A DNA stretch of 64,000 bases from Neorhizobium lilium (GCF_004053875.1 NZ_SBIP01000004.1:434001-498000), one strand, 5' to 3'; shown: positions 9,045-18,883, numbered from the stretch's first letter. Notes: generated by a model from the sequence alone, not told the origin. Numbers and translations: made by a program.

Positions 9045-9995
9045 ATGCCGTCCAAGACCATCGATCACGCCTTCACGGCAACGAGCCTGACATCGGCTGC
9101 GACCGACCCGACGTTTGCCGGCGCGCTCTCCTTCATGCGGCGGCGGTTTACCAAAAACCTCGATGGCGCGGATGCGGTGGTCTGGGGCATTCCCTTCGAT
9201 GCGGCGACCTCCAACCGGCCCGGCGCGCGCTTCGGGCCGCAGACAATCCGCCGTGCATCGGCCATTTTCGACAACGATCCGCAATATCCCTTCGGGCGCG
9301 ACCTCTTCTCGGAGATGGCGGTGATCGACTATGGCGATTGCCTGCTGGACTACGGCAATCATCAGGGCACGCCCGACGCGATCGAAGCACAGGCGAAAAC
9401 GATCCTCGGCGCCGGCGCCTTTTTGCTGACGCTTGGCGGCGACCATTTCATCACATGGCCGCTGCTCAAGGCCCATGCGGCACTCCATGGGCCGCTGGCG
9501 CTCGTCCAGTTCGACGCGCATCAGGATACGTGGTTCGACGATAACCGCCGCATCGACCATGGCTCCTTCGTGGCGCGCGCCGTGCGGGACGGCATTATCG
9601 ACCCGGCCCGTTCGATCCAGATCGGTATCCGCACTCATGCGCCTGAGGATTTCGGTATCCGGCTCGTCTATGGCCATGAACTTGAGGAGATGACCGCTGC
9701 AGAGGTCTCAAAGCTCATCCTCGACCATGTGGAGGATAGGCCGGCCTACCTCACCTTCGACATAGATTGCCTGGATCCGGCCTTTGCGCCCGGCACAGGC
9801 ACCCCCGTTTCCGGTGGCCCGTCAAGCGCCAAGATCCTGTCCGTGCTGCGCCGGCTCGGGAGGCTCGATATCCGCGGCGCCGACGTGGTGGAAGTGGCAC
9901 CGGCCTACGACCACGCCGATATCACCGCCATTGCCGCTGCCACGGTCGCGATGTATATGCTGGGGCTGCGCGCGGAGCGACACGCAACCCGTTAA
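9045..9995 (+). CDS. speB: agmatinase (arginase/agmatinase family)
   Basis: This 316-residue ureohydrolase has all Mn2+-ligand motifs in order: LGGDHF near residue 130, QFDAHQD near 153 and TFDIDCLDPAFAPGTGTP near 235. It is expected to convert agmatine to putrescine and urea, although guanidinobutyrase activity cannot be excluded. The upstream open frame from 9003 lacks a good ribosome site; GGAGAAGCTT precedes the ATG at 9045. It lies between rpsI and argC on the same strand. Confidence 0.9.
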   Translation: MPSKTIDHAFTATSLTSAATDPTFAGALSFMRRRFTKNLDGADAVVWGIPFDAATSNRPGARFGPQTIRRASAIFDNDPQYPFGRDLFSEMAVIDYGDCLLDYGNHQGTPDAIEAQAKTILGAGAFLLTLGGDHFITWPLLKAHAALHGPLALVQFDAHQDTWFDDNRRIDHGSFVARAVRDGIIDPARSIQIGIRTHAPEDFGIRLVYGHELEEMTAAEVSKLILDHVEDRPAYLTFDIDCLDPAFAPGTGTPVSGGPSSAKILSVLRRLGRLDIRGADVVEVAPAYDHADITAIAAATVAMYMLGLRAERHATR

Positions 9996-10069
9996 CATTC
10001 TGAATCAAACAACTGGCATACTGATTCCGGTTACTCATCCAAGCCATTGGTTTTTATAGGACACGAGCA

Positions 10070-11002
10070 ATGACGGCAAAGATCTTCATCGACGGCGAAC
10101 ACGGCACCACGGGACTGCAGATCCGCACCCGCATGGCCGATCGCCGCGACGTCGAGCTTCTGTCCATCCCGGAAGCCGAGCGGCGCAATGCCGCCATGCG
10201 CGAAGATCTGCTCAACAGCGCCGACATCGCCATCCTCTGCCTGCCGGACGATGCGTCCCGCGAGGCGGTCGGCATGCTTGCCGGAAACAACAAGGTGCGG
10301 GTCATCGACACCTCGACCGCCTTCCGGATCGATCCCTCCTGGGCCTACGGCTTTGCGGAACTGGACAAGGCGCAAGCCGACAAGATCCGCTCGGCGCGCC
10401 ATGTCGCAAATCCTGGCTGCTATCCGACCGGCGCGATCGGCCTCATCCGGCCGTTGCGGGAGGCGGGCATTCTGCCGGACGGCTACCCCGTCACAGTCAA
10501 CGCCGTGTCGGGCTATACGGGCGGCGGCAAGCAGATGATCGGCCAGATGGAAGACCAGTCCCGGGACGACGCCATCAGCGCCAACAATTTTCTCTACGGC
10601 CTGCCCCTCAGGCACAAGCACGTCCCTGAAATGAAGGTGCACGGCCTGCTCGACCGGGCGCCGCTATTCTCGCCGTCGGTCGGACGCTTCGCCCAAGGCA
10701 TGATCGTGCAGGTGCCGCTTTTCCTTGACGATCTCAAGGACGGCACAACGACCGAAGGTATCCACAGGGCGCTGGTGGATCACTATGCCGGACAGGACAT
10801 CGTTTCGGTCGTGCCGCTGGAAGAGAGCGCCAAGCTCTCACGCGTGGATGCGGAAGAACTGGTCGATACGGACCGGATGAAGCTCTTCGTGTTCGGCACG
10901 TCCGGCGGTCCGCACGTCAATCTCGTGGCGCTTCTCGACAATCTCGGCAAGGGCGCATCAGGTGCGGCCGTCCAGAACATGGACCTGATGCTGTCGGCGT
11001 GA
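10070..11002 (+). CDS. argC: N-acetyl-gamma-glutamyl-phosphate reductase
   Basis: This 310-residue protein belongs to the short (type 2) ArgC class. It has an N-terminal NADP-binding Rossmann domain ([12 protein letters not shown] near residues 5-16) and the active-site motif [11 protein letters not shown] with Cys117. It catalyses the third step of arginine synthesis. The stop codon overlaps the GTG start of the following kinase-like gene. Confidence 0.96.
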   Translation: MTAKIFIDGEHGTTGLQIRTRMADRRDVELLSIPEAERRNAAMREDLLNSADIAILCLPDDASREAVGMLAGNNKVRVIDTSTAFRIDPSWAYGFAELDKAQADKIRSARHVANPGCYPTGAIGLIRPLREAGILPDGYPVTVNAVSGYTGGGKQMIGQMEDQSRDDAISANNFLYGLPLRHKHVPEMKVHGLLDRAPLFSPSVGRFAQGMIVQVPLFLDDLKDGTTTEGIHRALVDHYAGQDIVSVVPLEESAKLSRVDAEELVDTDRMKLFVFGTSGGPHVNLVALLDNLGKGASGAAVQNMDLMLSA

Positions 11003-11877
11003 CCGGTATCGGCGCGACGGATTTTCCTCATGACCTGGCAGCGCGCTGGGCAATCGTCAGCGCCGATCTGCTTGTGGATACGCGAACCAGCCGGGTCTTC
11101 CGGGTCGTTCGGCGCGACGGGTCCTTGGCTATCGCCAAGCTGCTGAAACCGGAAGGCCTGCACGAACTGCCTGGCTTTGACTTTCTCACGTGGCGGAATG
11201 GCGCTGGCGCCGTGCAACTGATCGAGATGGCCGGAACCGCATGCCTTCTGGAAGATGCGGGCGTACTGACCCTGCGGGAATGGCGGCTTTCAATGGGTGA
11301 CGTCGCTGCCAGCCACGTCATTGCGGATATTGTCGGACAACTGCATTCGGCGTGCAAGGCAGAAGTCCCGTCGGGTCTTTTGCCCCTGCGTCACCATTTC
11401 CGGGCACTTTTTCTTCAGGCGGGCGCTGATGCTATGGCGCTGGCCGAACCGCTTCGCTGGTGCGCCGATATTGTGGAGAGTCTGCTCCAAAACCAGTGCG
11501 GCATCCGCCCGCTGCACGGCGACCTGCACCACGAGAACATCATCTCCGGCGGCGGTCGTGGTTGGCTGGCGATTGATCCGCAAGGACTGCTTGGCGACCC
11601 CGCCTATGAGGTGGCCAATGTCTTTGGCAATCCTGATGGGGCTTTTCCTGACATCATCGAGCCGGCGCGTATCGCCATGCTTGTGCGCCTGTTTGCACCG
11701 CTGATCGGCTGCGGCGAGGAGAAAATCCTTCGCTATGCCATCGCCCATGCCGGTCTTTCCATCAGTTGGGCCCTCGAAAATGGCGATCCGCTGTCGGACG
11801 GAAGCGACGCTTTCGAGCGCCGAGCCTTCCTTGATGCAGCCAAGCGGTTACTGGAAGAGAAAGTCTTCAGCTCCTGA
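10999..11877 (+). CDS. APH(6)-like aminoglycoside/hydroxyurea phosphotransferase family protein
   Basis: This 292-residue kinase-fold protein is related to streptomycin 6-phosphotransferases. The catalytic loop [11 protein letters not shown] (about residues 172-182) and the Mg2+-binding [17 protein letters not shown] (about 193-209) are intact. It starts with GTG inside the argC stop region (GTGA overlap), so the two are translationally coupled. The physiological substrate is unknown; a resistance role should not be assumed. Its 3' end overlaps ctaA by 11 bases in a convergent arrangement. Confidence 0.85.
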   Translation: MTGIGATDFPHDLAARWAIVSADLLVDTRTSRVFRVVRRDGSLAIAKLLKPEGLHELPGFDFLTWRNGAGAVQLIEMAGTACLLEDAGVLTLREWRLSMGDVAASHVIADIVGQLHSACKAEVPSGLLPLRHHFRALFLQAGADAMALAEPLRWCADIVESLLQNQCGIRPLHGDLHHENIISGGGRGWLAIDPQGLLGDPAYEVANVFGNPDGAFPDIIEPARIAMLVRLFAPLIGCGEEKILRYAIAHAGLSISWALENGDPLSDGSDAFERRAFLDAAKRLLEEKVFSS

Positions 11878-12967
11878 CCTGAATCTCAGTCTCCGGCGGA
11901 TATTCGCCGAAGAAGCCTCGCCAATGGGCGATGGCGAAGCCAAGCACCACCAGAGCCATCGCCTGGTGCGTCAGCGCCAGGTGAAGCGGCACCTGCATGA
12001 CCAGCGTAGAAATGCCGATTATGGCCTGCACCGTCACCAGCAGGAACAGCAGGACAGCACGACGGGCATGGGTCGAACGGGGCGCCAGCCTCAGCGAGAC
12101 AATCATGTGAACCAAGGTGACGGTCCAAAGCAGATAGGCGCCGCAACGGTGCACGAACTGCACCGTCTTGGGGTTTTCGAAAAGGTTTATCCACCAAGGC
12201 TGCCGTACGAAGAGGTCGCCAGGAAGCAGGCTGCCGTCCATCAGCGGCCAGGTATTATACGACAGCCCCGCGTCCAGTCCCGCCACCAGCGCTCCGAGAT
12301 AGATCTGGAAGAGGGTGAGAGCGGCAATGGCACCTGCCGCCAGATAGGATTTCGGTGTCGGCGGTGCATCGCTCGTATGGGGCGAAAGCCCGCGCAATAT
12401 CCACAGACAGGCCGCGAAAATCAGACAGGCCATGACGAGATGGGTCGCCAGGCGATATTGGGAGACACTGGTGAGCTTGGTGAGCCCCGACGACACCATC
12501 CACCAGCCAATGAAACCCTGAAGGCCACCGAGCGCCAGAACGCCGACCAGCGGCCAGCGCAGACGCTTCTCGATCCGGCCGGTGAGCCAGAAAAACGCAA
12601 GCGGCAGTGCGAAGACAACACCGATGGAACGGGCCAGAAAGCGATGCGCCCATTCCCACCAGAAGATGGACTTGAATTCGCCCACCGTCATGCCGCTGTT
12701 CAGTTCCTGATATTGCGGGATACGCTTGTAAAGGTCGAATTCCTCCTGCCATTCGGCCGCGTTCAGCGGCGGAATGATGCCATGGATCGGCTTCCACTCG
12801 GTAATGGAGAGGCCAGAGTCGGTCAGCCTCGTGGCGCCGCCGACCAGCACGAGACAGAAGAGCGTAAAGACGACGACGCCAAGCCAGATGCGTACTGCAC
12901 GCCGGTCACGATCGCGCCGGGTCGTCTGCTTGAGGACATCGATGATCACAGCATCGCTCGCCGACAT
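11867..12967 (-). CDS. ctaA: heme A synthase (CtaA/COX15 type)
   Basis: This 366-residue protein has eight predicted membrane helices and the COX15 signatures [18 protein letters not shown] near residue 37 and [11 protein letters not shown] near residue 95, with paired conserved histidines. It oxidises heme O to heme A for aa3-type cytochrome oxidase. The open frame continues upstream to 13228, but the ATG at 12967 (MSASDAV) matches the family N-terminus. Confidence 0.95.
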   Translation of the reverse strand: MSASDAVIIDVLKQTTRRDRDRRAVRIWLGVVVFTLFCLVLVGGATRLTDSGLSITEWKPIHGIIPPLNAAEWQEEFDLYKRIPQYQELNSGMTVGEFKSIFWWEWAHRFLARSIGVVFALPLAFFWLTGRIEKRLRWPLVGVLALGGLQGFIGWWMVSSGLTKLTSVSQYRLATHLVMACLIFAACLWILRGLSPHTSDAPPTPKSYLAAGAIAALTLFQIYLGALVAGLDAGLSYNTWPLMDGSLLPGDLFVRQPWWINLFENPKTVQFVHRCGAYLLWTVTLVHMIVSLRLAPRSTHARRAVLLFLLVTVQAIIGISTLVMQVPLHLALTHQAMALVVLGFAIAHWRGFFGEYPPETEIQVRS

Positions 12968-13105
12968 GGTTACTCCTGCCGCTTCTGCCAAAGATGCGCC
13001 ATCCAAAACGGGGCATTTGGCTACAGGTCGTTGATTTGCCCCATCAACCCATGCAAAACAAGTCCCGCGGCTTTGCGGCATGCCGTCGCGGTGGAGGATA
13101 ATGTC

Positions 13106-13318
13106 TTGGTTCCGGGTATCAAAAGCTTCATCGGCACGATCCTGATCATTGTCATCGTCATTGCCTACGCCCTGCTCGCCACTACTTTCGCATCCCTGCT
13201 GCTTGGCACTGCGCCCTGGTGGGTGCATCTGCTCTATTTCTTTTTGACTGGTCTGCTCTGGATCCTCCCAGCCATGCTGATCATCAAGTGGATGGCCGGG
13301 TCGAAACCCCGTTCGTGA
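13106..13318 (+). CDS. DUF2842 domain small membrane protein
   Basis: This 70-residue protein has two hydrophobic helices (about 8-28 and 35-58) and the family's conserved [27 protein letters not shown] region. The start is probably TTG at 13106, which has GGAGG 8 bases upstream; the much longer open frame through ctaA is not used. Divergent from ctaA. The function is unknown. Confidence 0.8.
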   Translation: MVPGIKSFIGTILIIVIVIAYALLATTFASLLLGTAPWWVHLLYFFLTGLLWILPAMLIIKWMAGSKPRS

Positions 13319-13428
13319 CTTTACCCAGCGTTAACCAGCCTGCGGTGTTCTCCTCCTCCCGTGGGCATTTTAAACCGAATATTTGCTCTGCTTTCCTAGC
13401 GTCCTGCGCAGAACGCGTGAGGAGAAGA

Positions 13429-14664
13429 ATGCAAAAGCGGAACGCCTTATACGCGCAGCCGATCCCGGAGGTGGTGGAGACGGAACGGCAAGGTCGGACC
13501 GTTGGCTTTTCCGCGCTCGACATCCGCCTCGAAATGGCCCCCGGCGCGCTGGAGCAGGAATGGCGGCGGCTCGAGCAATCCGGCCGGACGTCTTTGCATC
13601 AGGGGTTTGACTGGTGCCGAGCCTGGTGTGACGCTCAAGACACGGAGCTATTTTTGGTTCAAGGAACGGCGGGCGGAGAAACCTGGCTGCTTCTTCCATT
13701 GGAAGTATCGACTGAAACCGGCCTAAAGGTAGCCCGTTTTCCGGGAGGTCGCTTCAACAACATCAATACCGGGCTCTTCGACCCGATGCTCGCCGTCCCC
13801 GATGCAGAAGAACTGCAGAATTTCGCCGTCTCGCTTGCACACTTGCTTCGCGGCCACGCCGATTTGATAGCCCTGGACAATGTGCCACTCTCCTGGCGTG
13901 GAGCGGCTCACCCGCTTGCAGGGCTTGCCACCATTGAGAACCAGAACCGTTCCTTCCAGCTGCCGCTCTTCCCCAATTTCGAGGCGACGCTATCGCAACT
14001 GAATGCCAAGGGCCGGCGGAAGAAATTCCGGTCGCAGATGCGAAAACTTGAGGCGATCGGCGGGTTCGAGCACATCGTGGCGACAGGACAGGATAGCCAT
14101 GCACTGCTGGAGCTGTTCTTCCGGCAAAAAGGCGAGCGGCTGACTAGTTTGGGTCTGCCGGATGTCTTTGCCTCGCCTGAGACACGGCAGTTCTTCCACA
14201 ACCTGCTGAACGTGCCTGCCGAAAACAGCAACATGCCGCTGTCGCTGCACGCAATCCGGCTCAAAGGCACGCATGACGGCCATATTGCTGCCATTGCCGG
14301 CCTCGCGCGAAAAGGCGACCATGTCATCTGCCTGTTCAGCTCGATCGACGAAAGCATAGCCGCAGATGCCAGCCCCGGCGAACTGCTGTTCTGGCTGATG
14401 ATCGAGCAGTGCTGCCATAACGGCGTCGCGATCTTCGACTTCGGTATCGGCGACCAGCTTTACAAGCGAAGCTGGTGCAGCCAGGAAACCATCCAGCACG
14501 ATCTCCTTATCCCGGTCAGTTGGAAGGGATCGCTTGCCCGGCCGGCGCTTATCGCCTCCACCAAAGCCAAAGCCGCCGTCAAGCGCAATCCTCGCCTTTA
14601 TTCCCTGCTTCAGCGCTGGCGGTCCGGAGCTTTGCACAATTCCTCTGGCGGAAAACGGAGTTAG
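13429..14664 (+). CDS. GNAT-fold acetyltransferase, CelD/BcsL-like (polysaccharide locus gene 1)
   Basis: This 411-residue soluble protein of the CelD/FemAB-like group has a C-terminal GNAT fold (about residues 200-370), including KGRRKKFRSQMRKLEAIGG and FDFGIGDQLYKRSW. Such proteins acylate sugars or are otherwise required for exopolysaccharide assembly. AGGAG sits 6 bases before the ATG. Its place at the head of the locus corresponds to uppA in the Agrobacterium upp cluster by order; that symbol is recalled, not searched. A GTTAACC motif lies about 95 bases upstream. Confidence 0.8.
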   Translation: MQKRNALYAQPIPEVVETERQGRTVGFSALDIRLEMAPGALEQEWRRLEQSGRTSLHQGFDWCRAWCDAQDTELFLVQGTAGGETWLLLPLEVSTETGLKVARFPGGRFNNINTGLFDPMLAVPDAEELQNFAVSLAHLLRGHADLIALDNVPLSWRGAAHPLAGLATIENQNRSFQLPLFPNFEATLSQLNAKGRRKKFRSQMRKLEAIGGFEHIVATGQDSHALLELFFRQKGERLTSLGLPDVFASPETRQFFHNLLNVPAENSNMPLSLHAIRLKGTHDGHIAAIAGLARKGDHVICLFSSIDESIAADASPGELLFWLMIEQCCHNGVAIFDFGIGDQLYKRSWCSQETIQHDLLIPVSWKGSLARPALIASTKAKAAVKRNPRLYSLLQRWRSGALHNSSGGKRS

Positions 14665-14676
14665 CTTCGCACGCCT

Positions 14677-16905
14677 CTAAGCGGCCCTACGCCCGGCCTT
14701 CGAACCACCCACCGGGGCCGGGCCGGACATGATCAGGATATTGCGGTAACCTGCATCCTCGTATTCCAGCACCAGATCTGCTAGGTCGTCTTCCTCGATG
14801 GAGGGAACGGAAAGCACAATTTCTGCATCCTCGTTGCGGGTCAGACGCGAGAGGCTTGATGTGTCAGCCGGTCCGCACTCGATGATCACTACGTCATAGG
14901 CATCCACAAGGGCGTCGATGATCATAGGCAGACGGTCGGCGCCCTGCATGGCGCGGGTCGCCTCAGCCGCGCCACGCGGCACGATATGTGCTTCCGACAG
15001 CCTGTCCCTGTGGATGGCTTCGCCGAACGCGGCATCCCCGCAGAGAAGATCGGTAATGCCCGCCAGTTTCTCATCCTCGGCCATCAGCCGGGTCGGGCAG
15101 GCAGAGCCTGTCATATCGACTAGAACAACCGTATTGCCTTGCTCTGCCACGGCGCGCGCCAGCATCACGGTCATGGTCGAGCCTTCGTCACCAGTCGGCG
15201 ACACTGCGATCGCGACGGGAACCGCCCGGCGATGCAAATAGTGGGCAACGGACGTAATGCTGAACGAGGGTTCCTCGTCAGAGGCCGATACCGGCTCGTC
15301 AACCCGTGCGGCTACGCCATTCGGTCGAACCGGAACGGCGTCATCCCGGACCTCCGGCGCCGGACGGCTGAAACCGACTGCCTCCGCCTGCATCTTATGG
15401 ACCGGCAGAGTGGCAGCGGCCACAGGAACGGCAGCGGCGACCGGCATGACAGGCACTACCATTGGCTCAGGATCGGTCTCCTCTTCGGGCGGACGCGTCG
15501 GGCGCAAGGCGCGACCGCTGAACAGCTCGCTCACGATCACCACGAGGCAACCCGCGATCAGCGTTGCCAGCGTAACGACGATGACGATCGGGATGACCTT
15601 TGGGAAAAATGGTTCGGACGGCTCGACCGCGCTCGACACGATACGGGCGTCGGCCGGGCTTGAATTGCCTTCCAGCCTCGATGTCGCCTCGCGATAACGG
15701 GCGAGATAGGTTTCAAGCAACTGCCGCTGGGCCGCCGCTTCGCGTTCCAGTGCCCGCAGACCGACTTCCTCTTCACCCGCTTTGGCGGAATCCGCCTTCA
15801 ACCCATTGAGCTGACCGATCAACTGGCGCTCCCGGATGCGCGACATTTCCGCCTCGTTGTCGAGGCTTGACAGGATCTTCTTCGTTTCTATGCCGATCTG
15901 CTGCTTGATACCCGTCAGCTGGGCACGCAGCCCCTTCAGGCGAGGATGACCATCCATGAGCGCGGTCGATTGGTCGTTTATCTGTGCCTGCAGATTGGCC
16001 TCAGCTTCTTTCAGCCGCTGGATGACCTGCGAGCCCACGACATCCGAGAGCGTATCGGAGTCGCGCCCAGCCTTCAAAGCTGCCCGAACGTTTTCAGCGC
16101 GTGCTTCTGCGTTCGCTCGTTCGCCCCGCACCCGTGCGAGCTCCGTCGAGATGTCGTTCAACTGCTGGGTCGAGAAACTGTTGGTCTCGGTCGTCTGGAA
16201 CAACCCGTTGGACGTACGGTAGTCGGCGACCTTCTTTTCCGCCTCCTTCACCTTCTGGGTGAGGTTTGCGATTTCCGGTTCCAGCCATTTTGCCGTGTCG
16301 GAATGGGTATCGAGTTTGGCACCGCTCTGGATCTCCAGATAGATATCCGCCATCTTGTTCGGAATGTCCGCAGCCAGCTTCGGATCATGCGACGAGAATT
16401 CGATGGCGATGACACGCGAATTTTCGACCGGATAGACCTGCAGCTTGTCGCGGAACTCCTGGATGACACGATCTTCCGGATCGAGCTTCATCGGATCCTG
16501 CTTCAGACCGATCAGGACCAGAGGGTCGGGGATCAGGGATTGCGCCGCCGGATCGAACTCCTTCAGCTGCGCCAGCTTGAGGTCCCGCGCCACTCGCTTG
16601 ATGAGATCAGTGGATTGAAGAAGCTGCGCCTGGCTGGTGATGTTCAAGGAATCGAGAACGGGATCGTTTGCTGCCGCAGCACTCCCGCCCGCTCCGAGGT
16701 TCGGCGAGCGGGATTCAATCAGTAGTCGCGACTCGCCTTTGTAGCTCGGCTTGATCAGACTCGCACCGACAAGGGAAAGAACGGCGGCCGCAACCCCAGC
16801 CAGGAGAATGCGCGTGCGGCGCTGCCAGACGGCCGAGGCAATTTGCCTGAGGTCGATGTCCACATCCTGATGGCCGCCGTTTACGCTCGACATGACATGC
16901 TCCAA
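14677..16905 (-). CDS. GumC/Wzz-type polysaccharide co-polymerase with degenerate kinase-like domain
   Basis: The order of domains in the 742 residues (738 if ATG 16893 is used) is Wzz domain with the first membrane helix at about 35-53, long coiled coil at about 200-420, second membrane helix at about 440-462, Pro/Ala-rich linker, then a CpsD-like P-loop domain from about 560. The Walker A region reads SPTGDEGSTMTV (GDEGST at 572-577): the lysine of GEGKST is missing. The Walker A' aspartate remains (VVLVDM), Walker B has Glu for Asp (VVIIECG), and there is no C-terminal tyrosine cluster. It likely controls chain length without tyrosine-kinase activity. It is the only gene of the locus on the minus strand. 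Confidence 0.88.
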   Translation of the reverse strand: MEHVMSSVNGGHQDVDIDLRQIASAVWQRRTRILLAGVAAAVLSLVGASLIKPSYKGESRLLIESRSPNLGAGGSAAAANDPVLDSLNITSQAQLLQSTDLIKRVARDLKLAQLKEFDPAAQSLIPDPLVLIGLKQDPMKLDPEDRVIQEFRDKLQVYPVENSRVIAIEFSSHDPKLAADIPNKMADIYLEIQSGAKLDTHSDTAKWLEPEIANLTQKVKEAEKKVADYRTSNGLFQTTETNSFSTQQLNDISTELARVRGERANAEARAENVRAALKAGRDSDTLSDVVGSQVIQRLKEAEANLQAQINDQSTALMDGHPRLKGLRAQLTGIKQQIGIETKKILSSLDNEAEMSRIRERQLIGQLNGLKADSAKAGEEEVGLRALEREAAAQRQLLETYLARYREATSRLEGNSSPADARIVSSAVEPSEPFFPKVIPIVIVVTLATLIAGCLVVIVSELFSGRALRPTRPPEEETDPEPMVVPVMPVAAAVPVAAATLPVHKMQAEAVGFSRPAPEVRDDAVPVRPNGVAARVDEPVSASDEEPSFSITSVAHYLHRRAVPVAIAVSPTGDEGSTMTVMLARAVAEQGNTVVLVDMTGSACPTRLMAEDEKLAGITDLLCGDAAFGEAIHRDRLSEAHIVPRGAAEATRAMQGADRLPMIIDALVDAYDVVIIECGPADTSSLSRLTRNEDAEIVLSVPSIEEDDLADLVLEYEDAGYRNILIMSGPAPVGGSKAGRRAA

Positions 16906-16931
16906 CTGTTCTTGAGCGCGATGGTAAAGGC

Positions 16932-17012
16932 TTATGGTAACCCGACGGTTAATAGGACGCCGGTTGCCTGCGACCCTCTTTTTCGCAGTCCTTTACCCGT
17001 CATTAACCATAA
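16932..17012. promoter_or_regulatory. divergent GumC/Wza promoter region with GGTTAA-type motifs
   Basis: The 129-base divergent gap holds TTATGGTAA (16932-16940), GGTTAAT (16947-16953) and TTAACCATAA (17003-17012). TTAACCAT is a CtrA-type half-site in alphaproteobacteria. A full TTAA-N7-TTAA box is not present. Regulation by CtrA is only a suggestion. Confidence 0.3.
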
Positions 17013-17034
17013 CGGACAGATAACGGCTGCAGAT

Positions 17035-17637
17035 ATGTCCAGCCGGAGCCCCAAAGCGAAAATGGCTTTCGTCCGATCCAAACATCTATTGGCACTGGCG
17101 CTGGCGAGTGCATCCATGGCACTCGGCGGTTGCACATCCTATGCTCCCGCTCCAAGGAGCTTCGTGGCGGCAGCCGTCCAGCCCTACCGGCTCGACAGCG
17201 GCGACCGGATGCGCATCAGCGTGTTCGAGCAACCCGGACTCACCAACAGCTATACGGTGGATCAGGCTGGCTACATCGCCTTCCCGCTGGTCGGCCAGGT
17301 GGCCGCCCGTGGTCAGACCTTGCCGGCTCTCGAGGGAGCTATCGCATCGCGTCTGAAGCAGGGCTATCTGCGCGATCCCGATGTAACGATCGAGATCGAC
17401 CGCTATCGCCCGGTCTTTGTCATGGGTGAAGTAGGTCGGCCGGGCCAATATTCCTACGTGCCGGGGATGACGGCGCAGAATGCAGTGGCGATTGCCGGCG
17501 GCTTCACCTCGCGCGCCAACCAGAAGGATATCGACGTTACCCGTAAGATCAACGGACAGGTGATTACCGGACGCAGCATCATTGCGACGCCCGTCATGGC
17601 AGGCGACACGATCTATGTGCGCGAGCGGCTGTTCTGA
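17035..17637 (+). CDS. uppC: Wza-type polysaccharide export lipoprotein
   Basis: The protein of about 200 residues starts with a lipoprotein signal ending at LGGC (Cys28), followed by a Poly_export domain (YRLDSGDRMRISVFEQPG) and SLBB-like repeats (VFVMGEVGRPGQYSYVPGMTAQNAVAIAGGF). It forms the outer-membrane exit channel for the polysaccharide. A start at ATG 17062 is equally possible. It is the third gene of the locus, the Wza position in the upp cluster. Gene 4 follows 6 bases later. Confidence 0.88.
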   Translation: MSSRSPKAKMAFVRSKHLLALALASASMALGGCTSYAPAPRSFVAAAVQPYRLDSGDRMRISVFEQPGLTNSYTVDQAGYIAFPLVGQVAARGQTLPALEGAIASRLKQGYLRDPDVTIEIDRYRPVFVMGEVGRPGQYSYVPGMTAQNAVAIAGGFTSRANQKDIDVTRKINGQVITGRSIIATPVMAGDTIYVRERLF

Positions 17638-17643
17638 CGCCAC

Positions 17644-18804
17644 ATGCACCAAGCTCCTCCTCTTCGTATCCTTCACTGCTTCCGCTCGCCCGTCGGCGGC
17701 ATTTTCCGCCATGTGCGGGATCTGGTGGAGGAGCATCGGGCCGCGGGACACGAAGTCGGCATTCTCTGCGACAGTTCTACCGGAGGCGAACACGAAGAGC
17801 GCCTATTCGATCAGATCAGACCTCAGCTTTCGCTGGGCCTTACACGTTTTCCCATGCACCGTTCCATAAGTCCCGGAGATCTTACGGCGCTCTATAGAAG
17901 CTATAAACACATAAGGAGCTTGCAGCCGGATGTATTGCATGGGCATGGCGCCAAAGGTGGCGCAGTTGCCCGGCTCATCGGCTCAGTCCTGCGGGTAAAC
18001 AGGTATCGCGTAGCCCGCTTCTATTCCCCGCATGGCGGGACCCTGCACTTCAACCGCGCCAGCCTTTCCGGGCAGGTCGTGCTGCGACTGGAGCGGATGC
18101 AGGAGCGTTTCGCAGATGCGATCGTATTCGTCTGCGATTACGAGCGGCGCACCTATGCGGAAAAAGTCGGGGCGCCTCGAACCGTCACCCAGGTCATCTA
18201 CAACGGCATCAAGGACGCAGAGTTCGAGCCGATAGCCCTGGCGCCGGACGCGGCGGACTTTCTCTATATCGGCATGCTGCGCGACCTTAAAGGGCCGGAT
18301 GTCTTCATCGATGCCTTCGCGCTCGCGGAGCGGGCCATCGGACGACCTCTGTCTGCGCTGATGGTGGGCGATGGACCCGATCGCGACCGCTATGTCGAGA
18401 TGATGGCCGAGCGCGGGCTCGGTCGGCGGATCAGGATGATGCCGGCCATGCCGGCGCGCACCGGCTTCGCCATGGCCGAAAACGTCGTCGTTCCATCGCG
18501 CGCGGAGGCTATGCCCTATATCGTCCTGGAGGCGCTTGCTGCAGGCAAGGCCGTCATTGCGTCACGCGTGGGCGGCATTCCGGAGGTTTTGGGCGAAAGC
18601 AGCGCTGGACTGGCGATGCCGGGCAATGCCGGTGACCTTGCCCGCATCATGATCGAGGCTCTGACCACCGCACGGTGGAGGGAGATCAACATGCCGAAGC
18701 CGGACGCGTTCCGGTCGGTATTCTCCGCCTCGGTCATGGCCCGGTCCATGCTCGATCTGTATCAAAATGTGCTGGACAAGGGGCAAGACAGCCCTACTCG
18801 CTAA
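17644..18804 (+). CDS. glycosyltransferase family 4
   Basis: This 386-residue GT-B protein has an N-terminal GT4 domain (RILHCFRSPVGGIFRHVRDLVEEH at the start) and a C-terminal GT1-type donor domain. The latter includes FLYIGMLRDLKGPDVFIDAF near residues 207-226 and the VPSRAEAMPYIVLEALAAGK motif with the conserved EX7E glutamates near 283-302. It probably adds a sugar of the repeat unit at the cytoplasmic face. Fourth gene of the locus by order (uppD position). Confidence 0.92.
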   Translation: MHQAPPLRILHCFRSPVGGIFRHVRDLVEEHRAAGHEVGILCDSSTGGEHEERLFDQIRPQLSLGLTRFPMHRSISPGDLTALYRSYKHIRSLQPDVLHGHGAKGGAVARLIGSVLRVNRYRVARFYSPHGGTLHFNRASLSGQVVLRLERMQERFADAIVFVCDYERRTYAEKVGAPRTVTQVIYNGIKDAEFEPIALAPDAADFLYIGMLRDLKGPDVFIDAFALAERAIGRPLSALMVGDGPDRDRYVEMMAERGLGRRIRMMPAMPARTGFAMAENVVVPSRAEAMPYIVLEALAAGKAVIASRVGGIPEVLGESSAGLAMPGNAGDLARIMIEALTTARWREINMPKPDAFRSVFSASVMARSMLDLYQNVLDKGQDSPTR

Positions 18805-18883
18805 AGGCTTCTTTAGCATATTTTTGCTACTGCAGATACCAGATTTCCTCCCCATGAGGGGCCGGAAGCCGAAGGGTCATGGC

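Noticed and set aside
10999..11877. Acquired antibiotic-resistance gene
   Set aside because: The protein is APH(6)-like, but it is coupled to argC, has native base composition and no mobile element nearby, so an acquired resistance role is not supported.
11735..13318. A 527-codon plus-strand frame across ctaA
   Set aside because: Antisense to heme A synthase for most of its length; only the last 70 codons (from TTG 13106) form a real DUF2842 gene.
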